A stretch of 64,000 bases of DNA from positions 3,162,001 through 3,226,000 of the forward strand of contig NZ_PTRA01000001.1 of NCBI RefSeq assembly GCF_002943425.1. Direction: 5' to 3'. Under the pieces are notes generated by a model. The model did not search any database and was not told where the DNA came from. It was given only the letters and a program-made list of their open reading frames with translations. The DNA comes from Siphonobacter curvatus. GTDB lineage: Bacteria > Bacteroidota > Bacteroidia > Cytophagales > Spirosomataceae. Of this stretch, positions 47,748-56,857 are shown piece after piece (the first letter of the stretch is position 1; every line of letters begins with the position of its first letter). Position numbers and translations under genes: made by a program.

Positions 47748-48388
47748 AGCGATTTACCCACTTTTGAAGTGATCTGTATGGTAAACCGGCGATTGGCGTT
47801 TTCGTTCCGGGGATCGCGTGATTTCCCAAAATGGCCACTCCCTACAATCAGGACTTCACAATTCTTGAATTGATCGAAGTTGATGCCATTTTGCTTCCAG
47901 AAATCCACCAGAGCCAAGGCCCGGCGATAACTGAGTTCGTACCCATTCTGACGCCCAAAACTGCTCTGCCAGTTGTCATTCGCTCGTTGGGCATTGCCTT
48001 CTACCACAACCATATAACTGACGTCTGGGTTTTCTTTGGCTACGTTCTTGATTTTTCGGAACAGTACCTTGCCCGCTTCGAGTAGGCCATTGCGGGTACG
48101 GGCGTCGAGTTCGCTCATATCGGCCCGATTGGGTTTAAAATTGACGTCCACTCCCAATCGAAACCGCTTATTGTTCTCATCGTAACGAAAATAGGTTCCA
48201 TTCAGCTCCTGCAAAGCCCGCTCGATGGTCTGAATTTTCTGGTATTTTAGGGCATCGTTGATATACCCCTCCTCTTTCGACTTTAAAATGGCGACCGTCA
48301 GCACATACAGCACCAGCATGACGAAAAACAGACTCGTCATGAGATCGGTATAACTCGGCCAGAAAAAATCAGTATGTCTGGTTTTCAA
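47744..48388 (-). CDS. MotB/ZorB-like stator protein with OmpA domain
   Basis: 214 residues. A short cytoplasmic start, one membrane helix (about 14-34) with the motif YTDLMTSLFFVML; Asp15 sits where MotB/ExbD/ZorB proteins carry the ion-binding acid. After a helical linker (EGYINDALKYQKIQTIERAL) comes a peptidoglycan-binding OmpA-like domain (about 85-214) with VVVEGNAQ, LSYRRALALVDFWKQNGI, VGSGHF and NRRFTIQI. The start is TTG; no ATG keeps the helix, so low translation is likely. Partner of the MotA-like protein upstream. Confidence 0.85.
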   Translation of the reverse strand: MKTRHTDFFWPSYTDLMTSLFFVMLVLYVLTVAILKSKEEGYINDALKYQKIQTIERALQELNGTYFRYDENNKRFRLGVDVNFKPNRADMSELDARTRNGLLEAGKVLFRKIKNVAKENPDVSYMVVVEGNAQRANDNWQSSFGRQNGYELSYRRALALVDFWKQNGINFDQFKNCEVLIVGSGHFGKSRDPRNENANRRFTIQITSKVGKSL

Positions 48389-48421
48389 TGATTTAATTGA
48401 CTAATAACGTTAAGAAGCTCG

Positions 48422-48440
48422 CCCCGATTTGTAATCGGGG
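48422..48440 (-). other. Intercistronic hairpin upstream of the stator gene
   Basis: CCCCGATT and its complement in a 19-base hairpin, within the 130-base gap between the MotA-like and MotB-like genes. No T run follows, so RNA processing or partial attenuation is likelier than termination. Confidence 0.5.
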
Positions 48441-48518
48441 TGGATTGGTTTCGCGTCTGAGACCCTTAACCTGCTACGCCCCGATCTTTCCATGATGGTA
48501 ATAAATCGAGTAAGCTGG

Positions 48519-50114
48519 CTAACTCTTTGTTGAGAACATGCGGCTCCAGGCTCCTTTTTCCATCCGCTTCACCATGCGTTCGATGAGTTGCTGGGTCTGG
48601 CCCTGCTGACGACCTAAGGCTTCGAGTTGCTGACGAATCTGCTCCTGCCGCTGGGCGTTTTCTTTCTGGTACAGCTCGGCATTGCGTTCGAGCAGTTCCA
48701 GGTAATCGAGCTTGCTGAGTTTATCGCGATTTTGGGTAAAGTACTGATCCGTCGCGTTGATTTCCCGAATCTTGATGTCTTCGATGCTCTTCAACTGATC
48801 GTGGATGGTACGATCCAGTGCCCGCAGACTTTGATCGATCAAGTCATCGTACTGCCCTACCTTGTTATTAAAGGCCTGTCCATGCTGATCGAGTTGCTTG
48901 AAATGGCTCGTCAAGTATAGATACAGATCCTGCGATTGCTGGAGGCTTTTGGAAATCTGTACGGAAATGTCTTCGACGTTCTGCGTACGTTCGACGATTT
49001 TCTGCGTATTATCCACCAGTCCATTCAGCTGATTGAGGTAATACCCGAATTTCTCCAACGAATCCAGACTACTATCCAACTGACTCAGCACCTGAATATT
49101 AAAGCTAGCGACTCGATTCAAATCTACTTTTTGTAGGGTATCCAGAGCTTTTTGCTGGGCCATCAGCGACGCGTGGTTTTTATCCACCATGCCACTTAGC
49201 TCCTGAACATTATCCCGAAAGGTGGTACTAAAGTCCTGAATACTGCGGTTAAGCGTTGCAAAGATGCCCGCGTTTACGCCTTCGGAAAGGATGGGTAACA
49301 ATTCCGTTTGGAGAAAAGAGAAAAAACCCTGTTTACGGCTTTCTAGCGTAGCTTTCGAATTGCGGAACGTCCAGGAGTTAAGTACCGTCAGTAGCAGACC
49401 CGCTAAACTCGCCAACATGGCAATTTTCACGCCGCCGATGAGGTTATTGACGCCTTCGCCCTGTAGGAAGCTGGCCGACCCTACGGCTGGCATGGCAAAC
49501 AGACCGATCACAATACCCGCCATGGTACCCATCAGACCCAGGTACAGGGGAATGGGCATAGTTAGATTAATGCCTTCTTCTTCCGCATCCAGATTCCGTT
49601 CGGTAATGTCGCGTAACAAATTAAAATCCGCCAACGAAGTACGGTTGCGGATCAAGTAGGTATTGATGCTTTCAAGAATTTTACCGATGCCCTCAGTTTT
49701 ATCCGTCGAGACAATCAGGGGCAACTCCAGCGTTTCGCGACCCGGATTCATGGTTTTGAAATTCCAGAGGTCCTGACGTATCTGCTGTAATTCGGCCTCC
49801 GCTTCCGCCCGCATGACCTCGTGGAGCTCTTTGGAAAGGAGTACGACCAGTTGATCTTCCCGCCGGGTCAATTCTTCAAGTTGCAGATCGTTTACGTGCG
49901 TGCGTTGCGAAAGACTCTCGATTTGTTTGAGTACTTCGGCGGTGGATAGTTGTTCCAGATCCTGCCGAAGTATCCGATACCTCCGAAGGCTAAAGACGGA
50001 ACCTTCAGGAATTAATTCGCGAAATCGACTAATTCTACCCCGTGTATCCAGCCACACCCAGCCCTGGGCTACCAGAATTCCGAGAATAATGACGATTTCT
50101 ATTAGTTGGGTCAT
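48519..50114 (-). CDS. MotA/ExbB/ZorA-like proton-channel protein with coiled-coil tail
   Basis: 531 residues. Membrane helices at about 4-21, 188-210 and 228-248; between the first two lies a long cytoplasmic helical part. The MotA/TolQ/ExbB signature spans helices two and three (PLYLGLMGTMAGIVIGL and GGVKIAMLASLAGLLLTV). After residue 255 comes about 275 residues of heptad-rich coiled coil ending in Gln/Arg-rich helices. Long cytoplasmic tails on this fold are the hallmark of ZorA of the Zorya system. With the OmpA protein it should form a 5:2 ion-driven rotary motor. Gap of 130 bases to the stator gene. Confidence 0.88.
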   Translation of the reverse strand: MTQLIEIVIILGILVAQGWVWLDTRGRISRFRELIPEGSVFSLRRYRILRQDLEQLSTAEVLKQIESLSQRTHVNDLQLEELTRREDQLVVLLSKELHEVMRAEAEAELQQIRQDLWNFKTMNPGRETLELPLIVSTDKTEGIGKILESINTYLIRNRTSLADFNLLRDITERNLDAEEEGINLTMPIPLYLGLMGTMAGIVIGLFAMPAVGSASFLQGEGVNNLIGGVKIAMLASLAGLLLTVLNSWTFRNSKATLESRKQGFFSFLQTELLPILSEGVNAGIFATLNRSIQDFSTTFRDNVQELSGMVDKNHASLMAQQKALDTLQKVDLNRVASFNIQVLSQLDSSLDSLEKFGYYLNQLNGLVDNTQKIVERTQNVEDISVQISKSLQQSQDLYLYLTSHFKQLDQHGQAFNNKVGQYDDLIDQSLRALDRTIHDQLKSIEDIKIREINATDQYFTQNRDKLSKLDYLELLERNAELYQKENAQRQEQIRQQLEALGRQQGQTQQLIERMVKRMEKGAWSRMFSTKS

Positions 50115-50140
50115 GTGGGATTTTCGTTTGATACCTAGGT

Positions 50141-50194
50141 TTTGGGGTAGTTAAGTGTAGGCCCCCGAAGGTACTGACACTTAACTACCCCAAA
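50141..50194 (-). other. Intercistronic hairpin with 18-base perfect arms
   Basis: Arms 50141-50158 and 50177-50194 are perfectly complementary around an 18-base loop. It fills the 92-base gap between the adaptor and MotA-like genes. No T run on the minus strand, so not a typical terminator; possible RNA processing or stabilising element. Confidence 0.65.
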
Positions 50195-50206
50195 GCCTCT
50201 TCGCTT

Positions 50207-51493
50207 TTAATTTTCGAATCGAATGATTGCCTTGTATTGCAACTCCCAGCGATCCGAATCTACACTGGCTTTAGCTAGTTTTCCTTTGGCAACGGTGATA
50301 ATCCGGCGGGCTCCGTACTCAATGCCTCCGCCGTAATCACACACCGGATCCAGGAATGTTTCCGGATACCGCAGGGCTTCGCTCACTAAGCCTGGATCGT
50401 CCACAAATTCAAATTCCGCATCCAGCGGGCCCGTCAGACGTACCTGATACAGCGACTGGGAAGGATCAAACTGTGCTCCCCGGATATCCCGGAACGAGCC
50501 ATCTTTGTTGGGCGTCGACAGATAAAAAACCTCAAGTCCGCCTATAGTTACCGGAGCTGGAACCGCAGCAGGTTCCGGAATCGGTTCGGGATCTTCGGGA
50601 GCCGGAGCAACGGGGGGTTGAGGCGGCTGGGGAGGCACCACTACGGGTTCGGGTTCTTTTACCAGCTCCGGTTCCTTCGCCGCGGCCGCTTGCAAACTCT
50701 GCATGTCCTGTAGCCAGCGGTTCCGTTCGTTTTCGTTTTTCTGTTGAGCCTCTTTCAGAGCCTTGTCGTACTCTTTGAGTGCTTTCTCGTATTCCTTGAT
50801 TTTTTCAATCAACTGCGGCACCTGCTTTTCGAGTTGCTGCATTTTGATGTAACTCTGGCTCGCCTGACTCGAAGTATTGAGCATTTGCCGGTCAATTCGT
50901 TCCCGTTTCTTTTTCTCGTCCAGGTACAAATAACCCAGCCCGGCAGCGGCAAGTACGCTTATTCCCGAAATGATCCACCAAATCCAGGGCGAGTCGCCTG
51001 ATTTATTCGGTAAAATCGGAACTCCATCGAGGGCCTCCCGAGCTACCGTGTCGGGCATCACTTCCGTACCATCGGCTACAGTTGTATCGCCGCTATCGAT
51101 GATTTCGGATTCCGTAATTTCGGTTCGCAGGTTCGTCACAAAACTGCCCAGAGCTACCCGGGTTTTCAGAATCGACACCTTTTCACCCGTTTTCGGATCG
51201 GGTTCTTTCAGATTTTCCAGCTCCGTAAGAATCTTATTGACTTTCATCTTGTCCTGGTCGGTCAGGGGTCGGCTCAGGTACGGCTCCAGTTGACGCAGCA
51301 CCACCGCCACACTAGGCGTAGCCTTGTTGTCCAGGAAAAAATCCATCAATTTTTTAAAGAAATCAGCGTAGGTAGCTTTGGTATTCACACCACCAGCTTC
51401 CTGGAAAGTACTCTCTTTACGGGCCAAAGCCGTTTGGGCAAATCCGGAAACCGTCCAGAACAGGCACAAAACAAGAATGATGACTCGACGCAT
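50207..51493 (-). CDS. Membrane adaptor linking periplasm and cytosol
   Basis: 428 residues, unrecognised as a family. Layout: signal peptide (cleavage near GFAQ, about 20), a periplasmic helical domain (about 21-165), one membrane helix (SPWIWWIISGISVLAAAGLGYLYL, about 167-190), a charged coiled coil (about 195-275), a Pro/Glu-rich linker (EPVVVPPQPPQPPVAPAPEDPEPIP) and a C-terminal globular domain (about 315-428, LEVFYLSTPNKDG, YGGGIEYGARRII). The coiled coil and C-terminal domain should lie in the cytosol, in reach of the actin-like and tubulin-like proteins. Probably the physical link of the machine. Confidence 0.7.
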   Translation of the reverse strand: MRRVIILVLCLFWTVSGFAQTALARKESTFQEAGGVNTKATYADFFKKLMDFFLDNKATPSVAVVLRQLEPYLSRPLTDQDKMKVNKILTELENLKEPDPKTGEKVSILKTRVALGSFVTNLRTEITESEIIDSGDTTVADGTEVMPDTVAREALDGVPILPNKSGDSPWIWWIISGISVLAAAGLGYLYLDEKKKRERIDRQMLNTSSQASQSYIKMQQLEKQVPQLIEKIKEYEKALKEYDKALKEAQQKNENERNRWLQDMQSLQAAAAKEPELVKEPEPVVVPPQPPQPPVAPAPEDPEPIPEPAAVPAPVTIGGLEVFYLSTPNKDGSFRDIRGAQFDPSQSLYQVRLTGPLDAEFEFVDDPGLVSEALRYPETFLDPVCDYGGGIEYGARRIITVAKGKLAKASVDSDRWELQYKAIIRFEN

Positions 51494-51517
51494 ACGAAGG
51501 ATTCAAGGTTGGTTAAA

Positions 51518-51543
51518 ACGCGGACCCTTACCAGGGTCCGCGT
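51518..51543 (-). other. Intercistronic hairpin between ATPase and adaptor genes
   Basis: Eleven-base perfect arms ACGCGGACCCT/AGGGTCCGCGT with a four-base loop; minus-strand flank TTTTAACC. Partial terminator or processing site in the 72-base gap. Confidence 0.6.
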
Positions 51544-51565
51544 CGATAAAAATTTCCAAACGGCT

Positions 51566-54500
51566 CTAACTGGCCGCTTCCCAGGCTAACTGATTTAAAG
51601 CTCCCAGCAGGGGATAGAAAAAGAGCGTTTCTTCTACCGGACTGTTCAGGTTTTCGAGCGATTCCCGCCGCATTTCCCAGCCACTGTATACATTTTGCAG
51701 CAGATTTCGCAGGAGAATGTTCTTGTACTGATCCAGGCGGCCCTCGTTCACACCAAATTTTCCACTGAACGAAATTTCCAGACTAAAAAGCATATCCACA
51801 AACGCTTTCACCTCATCGGCTACGCCCTGTAATACCTCCCCGTCAATGTGCTGATACGTATCGCCGCGTACGACGATGCGATCTTCTTTCGTACCCAGCA
51901 GAACGGTTTTGATGCGGTCCATCTGGGCTTCCAGCGTACCGTCGTCTTCACGGGAGAAGTTCAATCCGGGCATTTTCAAACCACCCTTACAAGTCGATTC
52001 CTTGGGCGAATTGCGTTCACGTACAATGTCAAGCCCATCGGCGTGGTAGGGGGCATCGTATACCTTTTCGAAAATTAGCTTAGCCAGATCGGCCAGAGCC
52101 ACGTTTCGGGGTGTCAGAATGTCGAGCAATTTAGAACCCGTTCCACTGAAGGCAATATACCGCGGCATCTTCTTGTCTTTCGCCTTCATCAAACGGGCCA
52201 AATGGTAGATTTGAGCCGTATAGAATACTAGCGGAACAATCTTGAGATCGGAGTCATTGGCTAGCCGGTCGTTGAAATCGTAGGCTGCTTTTTCCCGTAA
52301 ATCCAGGTTGTTTTTCAGCGAGAAATAAAATGCCACAATATCTTCCGAACGGTTGTTCGCCTTGATCGACTCGTAAGCCCGGTGCAGGTTACTGAAATTA
52401 GCCGACAGGTGCGAGCTTACTTCCGGATCATATTTCTTGACGAAGCCATTGCGAGCTGCCGCTCCATCCCGGGCGAAGCCGTCGCCGAATACGGCATTAC
52501 CGGCAAAACGCACGGAAGTCAGCATATTCGGCTGGTTTCCTTCGAAAATAACGATGTCGGACGTACCTCCTCCAATATCAATCAGAGCCGTCGGGTAAAT
52601 GTTGGAATCAATGGGCTGACTACTACCACCTCCCCGGCTATACCAGTAAAAAGGGGCAATACTTTCGGGGACTTTCCGGGGCATCCGCTCGCGACTGATG
52701 GTTTCGGCGTACAGCTTGTTCCAAAGTCCTTCAAAGTAATTACGCTGGTTTTCAACCATACTCAAGGGGTAAAACCAGAGTAATTCGGTATGAGCCAGGT
52801 TTCCACCGTTGATGAGTACTTTATTGCGGATCAATAGCAACAGCGACTGCAGGAAGCCTTCAATCCGCTTCTGAGCCTTGATATTTTTACTGAAATCGGA
52901 CCACTTCAGATTCGTTGAAATGGTATAGTCATCTTTGGGAATATTCCGCTTTTCGTACAGGAATCCAATATTAAAGTCCCCGAAGCCGAACAGATTTTCA
53001 CCCGAAAAATTAGGCCGGTTTTCGATCAGAGCCGTCCGCTGCGGAAACTTGCAGAGATACGCTTCACCCAGGTGTTCGGGCATCATTTCCTGCGGTACCA
53101 GTTCGGCAATGGGTATGGCTCGCGTACCGTTGAATGACCCATCCCGCTCGGGGAAAGTGGGGTCATGCAGGGTCGCGATCTGTACATCGTCGTCGATGGT
53201 AAAGGGCCGCGGTTGCCGATCATCGGAAGTAGTAAACTCCACGTGTGTATTGGTGGTACCGAAATCGACGGCGAAGGTAAAGACCGTGTCCTTCATCTCG
53301 CGTACTTCGAATTTCGGTAAAATGACGCCGCGATGGCCCGCTACTTCAACCGTAATTCGTTCGAAATCAGCTTCTACGACGTGAACCTCTGACTTAGCAC
53401 CCGTACCAATATCTTTCTGACTCCGCGGACGAACCCGGTTGTCAGGCACGGGAATAAGCTGGTTATTCTGATCGAAGAAACTGAGTTTGTATTCGTTCTT
53501 GAATGTCTGAGCCGACACGTCCCGATCCACCAGATGCACCCGGTACATGGGTTTGAAATTAGCCAGCGGCGGACGTTTCATCTTGACGAAGGGGAATACC
53601 GTCATGCCAAATTGGTGCTCGGCAATGACGCCTTCGTTTTTCTCCTCGTTGGGCGATTTGGTCGGATCATCGTAGTACATCCGGGAGAGCTTCAGTGTCC
53701 GGCCCGTGGGTACTACTTTTTGCTGAGCAACGTCCCATTTTCCCAGCGGAATCTGTAAGGTCACGCGAACCGAACCGCCCGCCCGTTCTTCCATCTGAAT
53801 ATTGACTTCCCCACCCCGCATCAGATCCTGAGCGGAGAAAAACTCGAAGAAATCCGATTTCAGTGGTAGCAGATAGCTCTTTTGTACATTCCGCAAACCA
53901 CCGTCAAAGTACCGTTGGGAATGAATGGGATAGACCAGCCGAATCAAATGCGGTTCCAGGAAATCGCTGGTCGTCAGGTAGGGATAAAAATCCGCCTGAC
54001 CGGGCAGTTGCCGCTGGTTGGTACGCCAGTCTTCGGACACAAAATGCTTTACGTCAATCGTATCCCGCCAGGGAATCCGCGTGTACGGAATGGGCTCGAA
54101 GAAATCCCTGGACAGAATCATGGGAGCCGGTTTGCCCGTGTAGCGTTGTTTTTTGACGCCATACTCGTCCAGCTCTTCGGTCGGACTAATCAGGAAATGA
54201 CTCAGGCCCTGAATGACTTCCGGTCCCGACGCCGCTTTCCGCATTTTAAAGGCGGGACCCTGTCCCGTGGAAGCAAATTCAACGGTGTAGTTCGTATCGA
54301 ATTCCAGCTCCGGAAAATCGGCATTCCAGGCTTCTTCCCGCAGGTTTTGGCCGTTGGCTCCGATCCGCTGCCAAGTGTCGTAATTTCGGGTATGCAACAG
54401 CTCCAGACTGCGGCTGAGATACTCGGACACTTCGGGATACATTTCCCGGAAACCCGGCATAAAACGCTTCAATCCGTGCCAGAACACCTGGTACTCAATG

Positions 54501-55129
54501 TCGCGTTCGTGCAGCGGGACGGGATTATTCCGGTCAAATACGCGGTGATTTCCGAAGTGAATATCCACGAAATCCAGAGCGTTCGGAGCCGTAAAAAACA
54601 GCGTAGCGGGCGAAGTACCTCCAATCACGCCCGTTCCTTCGCGACTTTGGTAGTGCAGAATAAACAGCTTACGCAAGCCACCGAAGTTGTAGCTGGCGGC
54701 GTCTTCACGCAGGTACAGATCCAGGGCACTGCCCAGACGCTGGTGGTTACGCGAGCCGTTTTGCAACGTACGCAGAGCCTGTTCCCGATCCCAAGTAATG
54801 ATTCGGACCGGGCCACGGGGCGACTTGAATTTATCGTAATTGAAGAAGATTTCCCCCACGTCGAAACAGGCCGAAACCAGCCGTTCGTCGTTCAAGGATC
54901 CTTTCAGGTCACTGCGTAAAATCAGATTACGGAAAGCAGATTTCACCAGATCAAAGCGGGCAAACGGACTGGGAATGGACGTCGGATCTTTCTCCGTATC
55001 GCCTTTGGCCTTGTCCTGAATCGCCTCGATCAGATCGGTAGTATAGGGTTGCGAAGTAAACCAGTGCCCATCAACCGAAGCCGAGCGGTCGTGCAGGTTT
55101 AGTTCGCGTTTTAATGACTGGTCTGACAT
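51566..55129 (-). CDS. Actin/Hsp70-like ATPase with large N-terminal extension
   Basis: 1187 residues. The C-terminal half holds the actin/Hsp70 nucleotide fold: phosphate-1 FAVDFGTTNTHVEF (Asp622), phosphate-2 LIDIGGGTSDIVIF (Asp851), and the adenosine loop AFSGTGSKLLD (about 993-1002). The first about 600 residues are a separate region I do not recognise, mixed alpha/beta, with FNNHRVF-like and DLYLREDAAS segments. Size and layout recall SrfB-type proteins, but identity is unproven. Cytoplasmic, ATP-driven polymer or chaperone-like switch between the tubulin homologue and the membrane motor. Confidence 0.82.
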   Translation of the reverse strand: MSDQSLKRELNLHDRSASVDGHWFTSQPYTTDLIEAIQDKAKGDTEKDPTSIPSPFARFDLVKSAFRNLILRSDLKGSLNDERLVSACFDVGEIFFNYDKFKSPRGPVRIITWDREQALRTLQNGSRNHQRLGSALDLYLREDAASYNFGGLRKLFILHYQSREGTGVIGGTSPATLFFTAPNALDFVDIHFGNHRVFDRNNPVPLHERDIEYQVFWHGLKRFMPGFREMYPEVSEYLSRSLELLHTRNYDTWQRIGANGQNLREEAWNADFPELEFDTNYTVEFASTGQGPAFKMRKAASGPEVIQGLSHFLISPTEELDEYGVKKQRYTGKPAPMILSRDFFEPIPYTRIPWRDTIDVKHFVSEDWRTNQRQLPGQADFYPYLTTSDFLEPHLIRLVYPIHSQRYFDGGLRNVQKSYLLPLKSDFFEFFSAQDLMRGGEVNIQMEERAGGSVRVTLQIPLGKWDVAQQKVVPTGRTLKLSRMYYDDPTKSPNEEKNEGVIAEHQFGMTVFPFVKMKRPPLANFKPMYRVHLVDRDVSAQTFKNEYKLSFFDQNNQLIPVPDNRVRPRSQKDIGTGAKSEVHVVEADFERITVEVAGHRGVILPKFEVREMKDTVFTFAVDFGTTNTHVEFTTSDDRQPRPFTIDDDVQIATLHDPTFPERDGSFNGTRAIPIAELVPQEMMPEHLGEAYLCKFPQRTALIENRPNFSGENLFGFGDFNIGFLYEKRNIPKDDYTISTNLKWSDFSKNIKAQKRIEGFLQSLLLLIRNKVLINGGNLAHTELLWFYPLSMVENQRNYFEGLWNKLYAETISRERMPRKVPESIAPFYWYSRGGGSSQPIDSNIYPTALIDIGGGTSDIVIFEGNQPNMLTSVRFAGNAVFGDGFARDGAAARNGFVKKYDPEVSSHLSANFSNLHRAYESIKANNRSEDIVAFYFSLKNNLDLREKAAYDFNDRLANDSDLKIVPLVFYTAQIYHLARLMKAKDKKMPRYIAFSGTGSKLLDILTPRNVALADLAKLIFEKVYDAPYHADGLDIVRERNSPKESTCKGGLKMPGLNFSREDDGTLEAQMDRIKTVLLGTKEDRIVVRGDTYQHIDGEVLQGVADEVKAFVDMLFSLEISFSGKFGVNEGRLDQYKNILLRNLLQNVYSGWEMRRESLENLNSPVEETLFFYPLLGALNQLAWEAAS

Positions 55130-55220
55130 AAGTTCAATGAATGAAGGAGTGTATGAAAAGAGCTGATGCCCGATTCATGGCTCCGTAAGGTTCCAATGAA
55201 TGAAGACGATGCCTTCGGTC

Positions 55221-56759
55221 TTAGCTTCCGGACAGCTGTGAATATTCTTTTTGCAGGAATTGATCCGTACAGGTATTCATCAGCGTCAGGAATTTGTCTT
55301 CCGGCGTGACGTAGGTTTTCCCTTTTGATTCCGCATTGAGGTATTCATCGAATTCCCCTTTGTTCATCTCGATTTCTACGTCTACGGTTTTCCCAAAGAA
55401 GTTTTTCTTGGTACGCTCGAAACCGGGAATAAACTTCCCTAAATCTTCCGTCGCCAGATTGAAGGGGCGGAAGGTTCGTTTATTGAAGACGTTCCGGTCG
55501 TGATCGTTCATCTCCAGCAGCCAGGTACGGAAGTTCTCGTTGAAGTCGTGCAGATTCCGGTAGAACTTCGTCTGACGGAAATCTGAACCAATTTTAGGAG
55601 CTTCCTTACTAGTCCAGGGAGCACTGTTGCTGCCCAGAATACCATCGCGTTCCACCCGGGTTTTCAGGTATTGGCTCAGAATGCCAAACTGACTCAGCGG
55701 TCGAGCGATAACCTGTCGCGTACGATCCACAAAATCCGCGAAATTCAGTCGGTTATTACTCGTACCCAAACCAAACTCCGCGTACCGTGGATTGCGGGCA
55801 ATGATCTGTCCGTCCCGTACCGTGCACTCCAGCTCGCTGGCATGTTCGCAGAAGTCAACGACGGATAACGCCGCTACCATTTCGATGTAGTGAGCATCGT
55901 TTTGTTGCCCACCCGCTCCGGGATCGTAATCGTACGGGCTCCGGTAGCTTTCGGCTAGGTAATACAAGGCGTTGAGCTTGGGGTATTCTTTGTTGGAAAG
56001 GCTGTTCTGATAATAACCCAACGCCGCTTTCGTCTTGGAAATAAAGGTAGCGTTATCGATGGCCTTGTCCTGGGCACCAGCCGAGTACACGTCGAAGTAG
56101 GGCTGAACCGACACAGCTCCGATCCGGGCTTCGCGAACATCTTTGGCGTCCGAGCCACCGTACCCACGGATATTCTTGAGAATCAGCGGAAAACCAGCAG
56201 CTCCGGTTCCTCCAAAAATGGAACTGACGATGAATACTTTATCTTCTTTTTTGAACGAGCTGACAAAGGCTTTGAACTCTTCCGATTCCCGGAACTGGTT
56301 CAGTACGACCGAACCAATATTCGGATTTCCCACAAAGCCAATATCCATTTTGGTATCCAGCTGTTCTTTGGAAAACAGCAGATCAGCCAGGGCATGATTG
56401 GATTCATCCAGCGAGTCGTGGCCAATGTAATTACCGTATTTTTCGTCGCTTACGCCCTTGAGTTCGTACTGAAACGAATCCGAGATGGAGGCACTGGGCA
56501 GCTGACGTTTCAGGGTTTGAATGTCAGTACCAAACAGTCCCGACGAAGGCGGATTTTGCAGCGAAGCCCGTACGTTCTGGTATTGATTCAGAATCTCCTT
56601 GGTTCGCTTCAGGTCTTTATTTTCCGCGTGGGGATCCATCAGAATGGGGATCACCTGCGTGGTATTACGGAGCTTAACGCCCGAAGCCAGTAGATACGTC
56701 AGCGACTTTACCACCCGGGCTCCGGTACCTCCAATCGCAAACAAAAAGAGTCGAGACAT
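55221..56759 (-). CDS. Tubulin/FtsZ-like GTPase
   Basis: 512 residues. The nucleotide-binding N-terminal domain shows the first loop AIGGTGARVVKSL (residues 8-20) and the tubulin signature SSIFGGTGAAGFPLIL (about 179-194), the GGTG core of the GTP phosphate loop. Other tubulin-type elements: VIPILMDPHAENKDLKRT (about 37-54) and NATFISKTKAALGYY. The C-terminal third is divergent. Members of this group are distinct from FtsZ, and I see no division genes nearby. Expected to polymerise in the cytosol, perhaps guiding the ATPase or motor. Confidence 0.85.
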   Translation of the reverse strand: MSRLFLFAIGGTGARVVKSLTYLLASGVKLRNTTQVIPILMDPHAENKDLKRTKEILNQYQNVRASLQNPPSSGLFGTDIQTLKRQLPSASISDSFQYELKGVSDEKYGNYIGHDSLDESNHALADLLFSKEQLDTKMDIGFVGNPNIGSVVLNQFRESEEFKAFVSSFKKEDKVFIVSSIFGGTGAAGFPLILKNIRGYGGSDAKDVREARIGAVSVQPYFDVYSAGAQDKAIDNATFISKTKAALGYYQNSLSNKEYPKLNALYYLAESYRSPYDYDPGAGGQQNDAHYIEMVAALSVVDFCEHASELECTVRDGQIIARNPRYAEFGLGTSNNRLNFADFVDRTRQVIARPLSQFGILSQYLKTRVERDGILGSNSAPWTSKEAPKIGSDFRQTKFYRNLHDFNENFRTWLLEMNDHDRNVFNKRTFRPFNLATEDLGKFIPGFERTKKNFFGKTVDVEIEMNKGEFDEYLNAESKGKTYVTPEDKFLTLMNTCTDQFLQKEYSQLSGS

Positions 56760-56786
56760 AAGAGTTGGGAGTTTTGAGTTTTCAAA

Positions 56787-56848
56787 GTTTTGAGTGTAGC
56801 GTTTAGCATAAATGGGGGTATCCCAACGCGAAACCCTGCACTCAAAAC
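56787..56848 (-). other. Intercistronic nested hairpin
   Basis: Ten-base arms GTTTTGAGTG (56787-56796) and CACTCAAAAC (56839-56848), enclosing a smaller TGGG/CCCA stem near 56813-56825. In the gap between the tubulin-like gene and the membrane protein gene. Confidence 0.45.
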
Positions 56849-56857
56849 GCTAAACTC

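Noticed and set aside
47608-47838. 76-residue minus-strand frame over the end of the stator gene
   Set aside because: Overlaps two better supported frames (OmpA domain and 41-residue lipoprotein) and has no recognisable features.
47744-50114. Complete Zorya defence system
   Set aside because: Only ZorA/ZorB-like proteins are present; no ZorC, ZorD or ZorE-type helicase or nuclease lies near, and neighbours are cytoskeletal or housekeeping genes.
53882-54919. 345-codon plus-strand frame opposite the actin-like ATPase gene
   Set aside because: Antisense shadow; no family resemblance, while the minus-strand frame runs on for 1187 codons with actin motifs.
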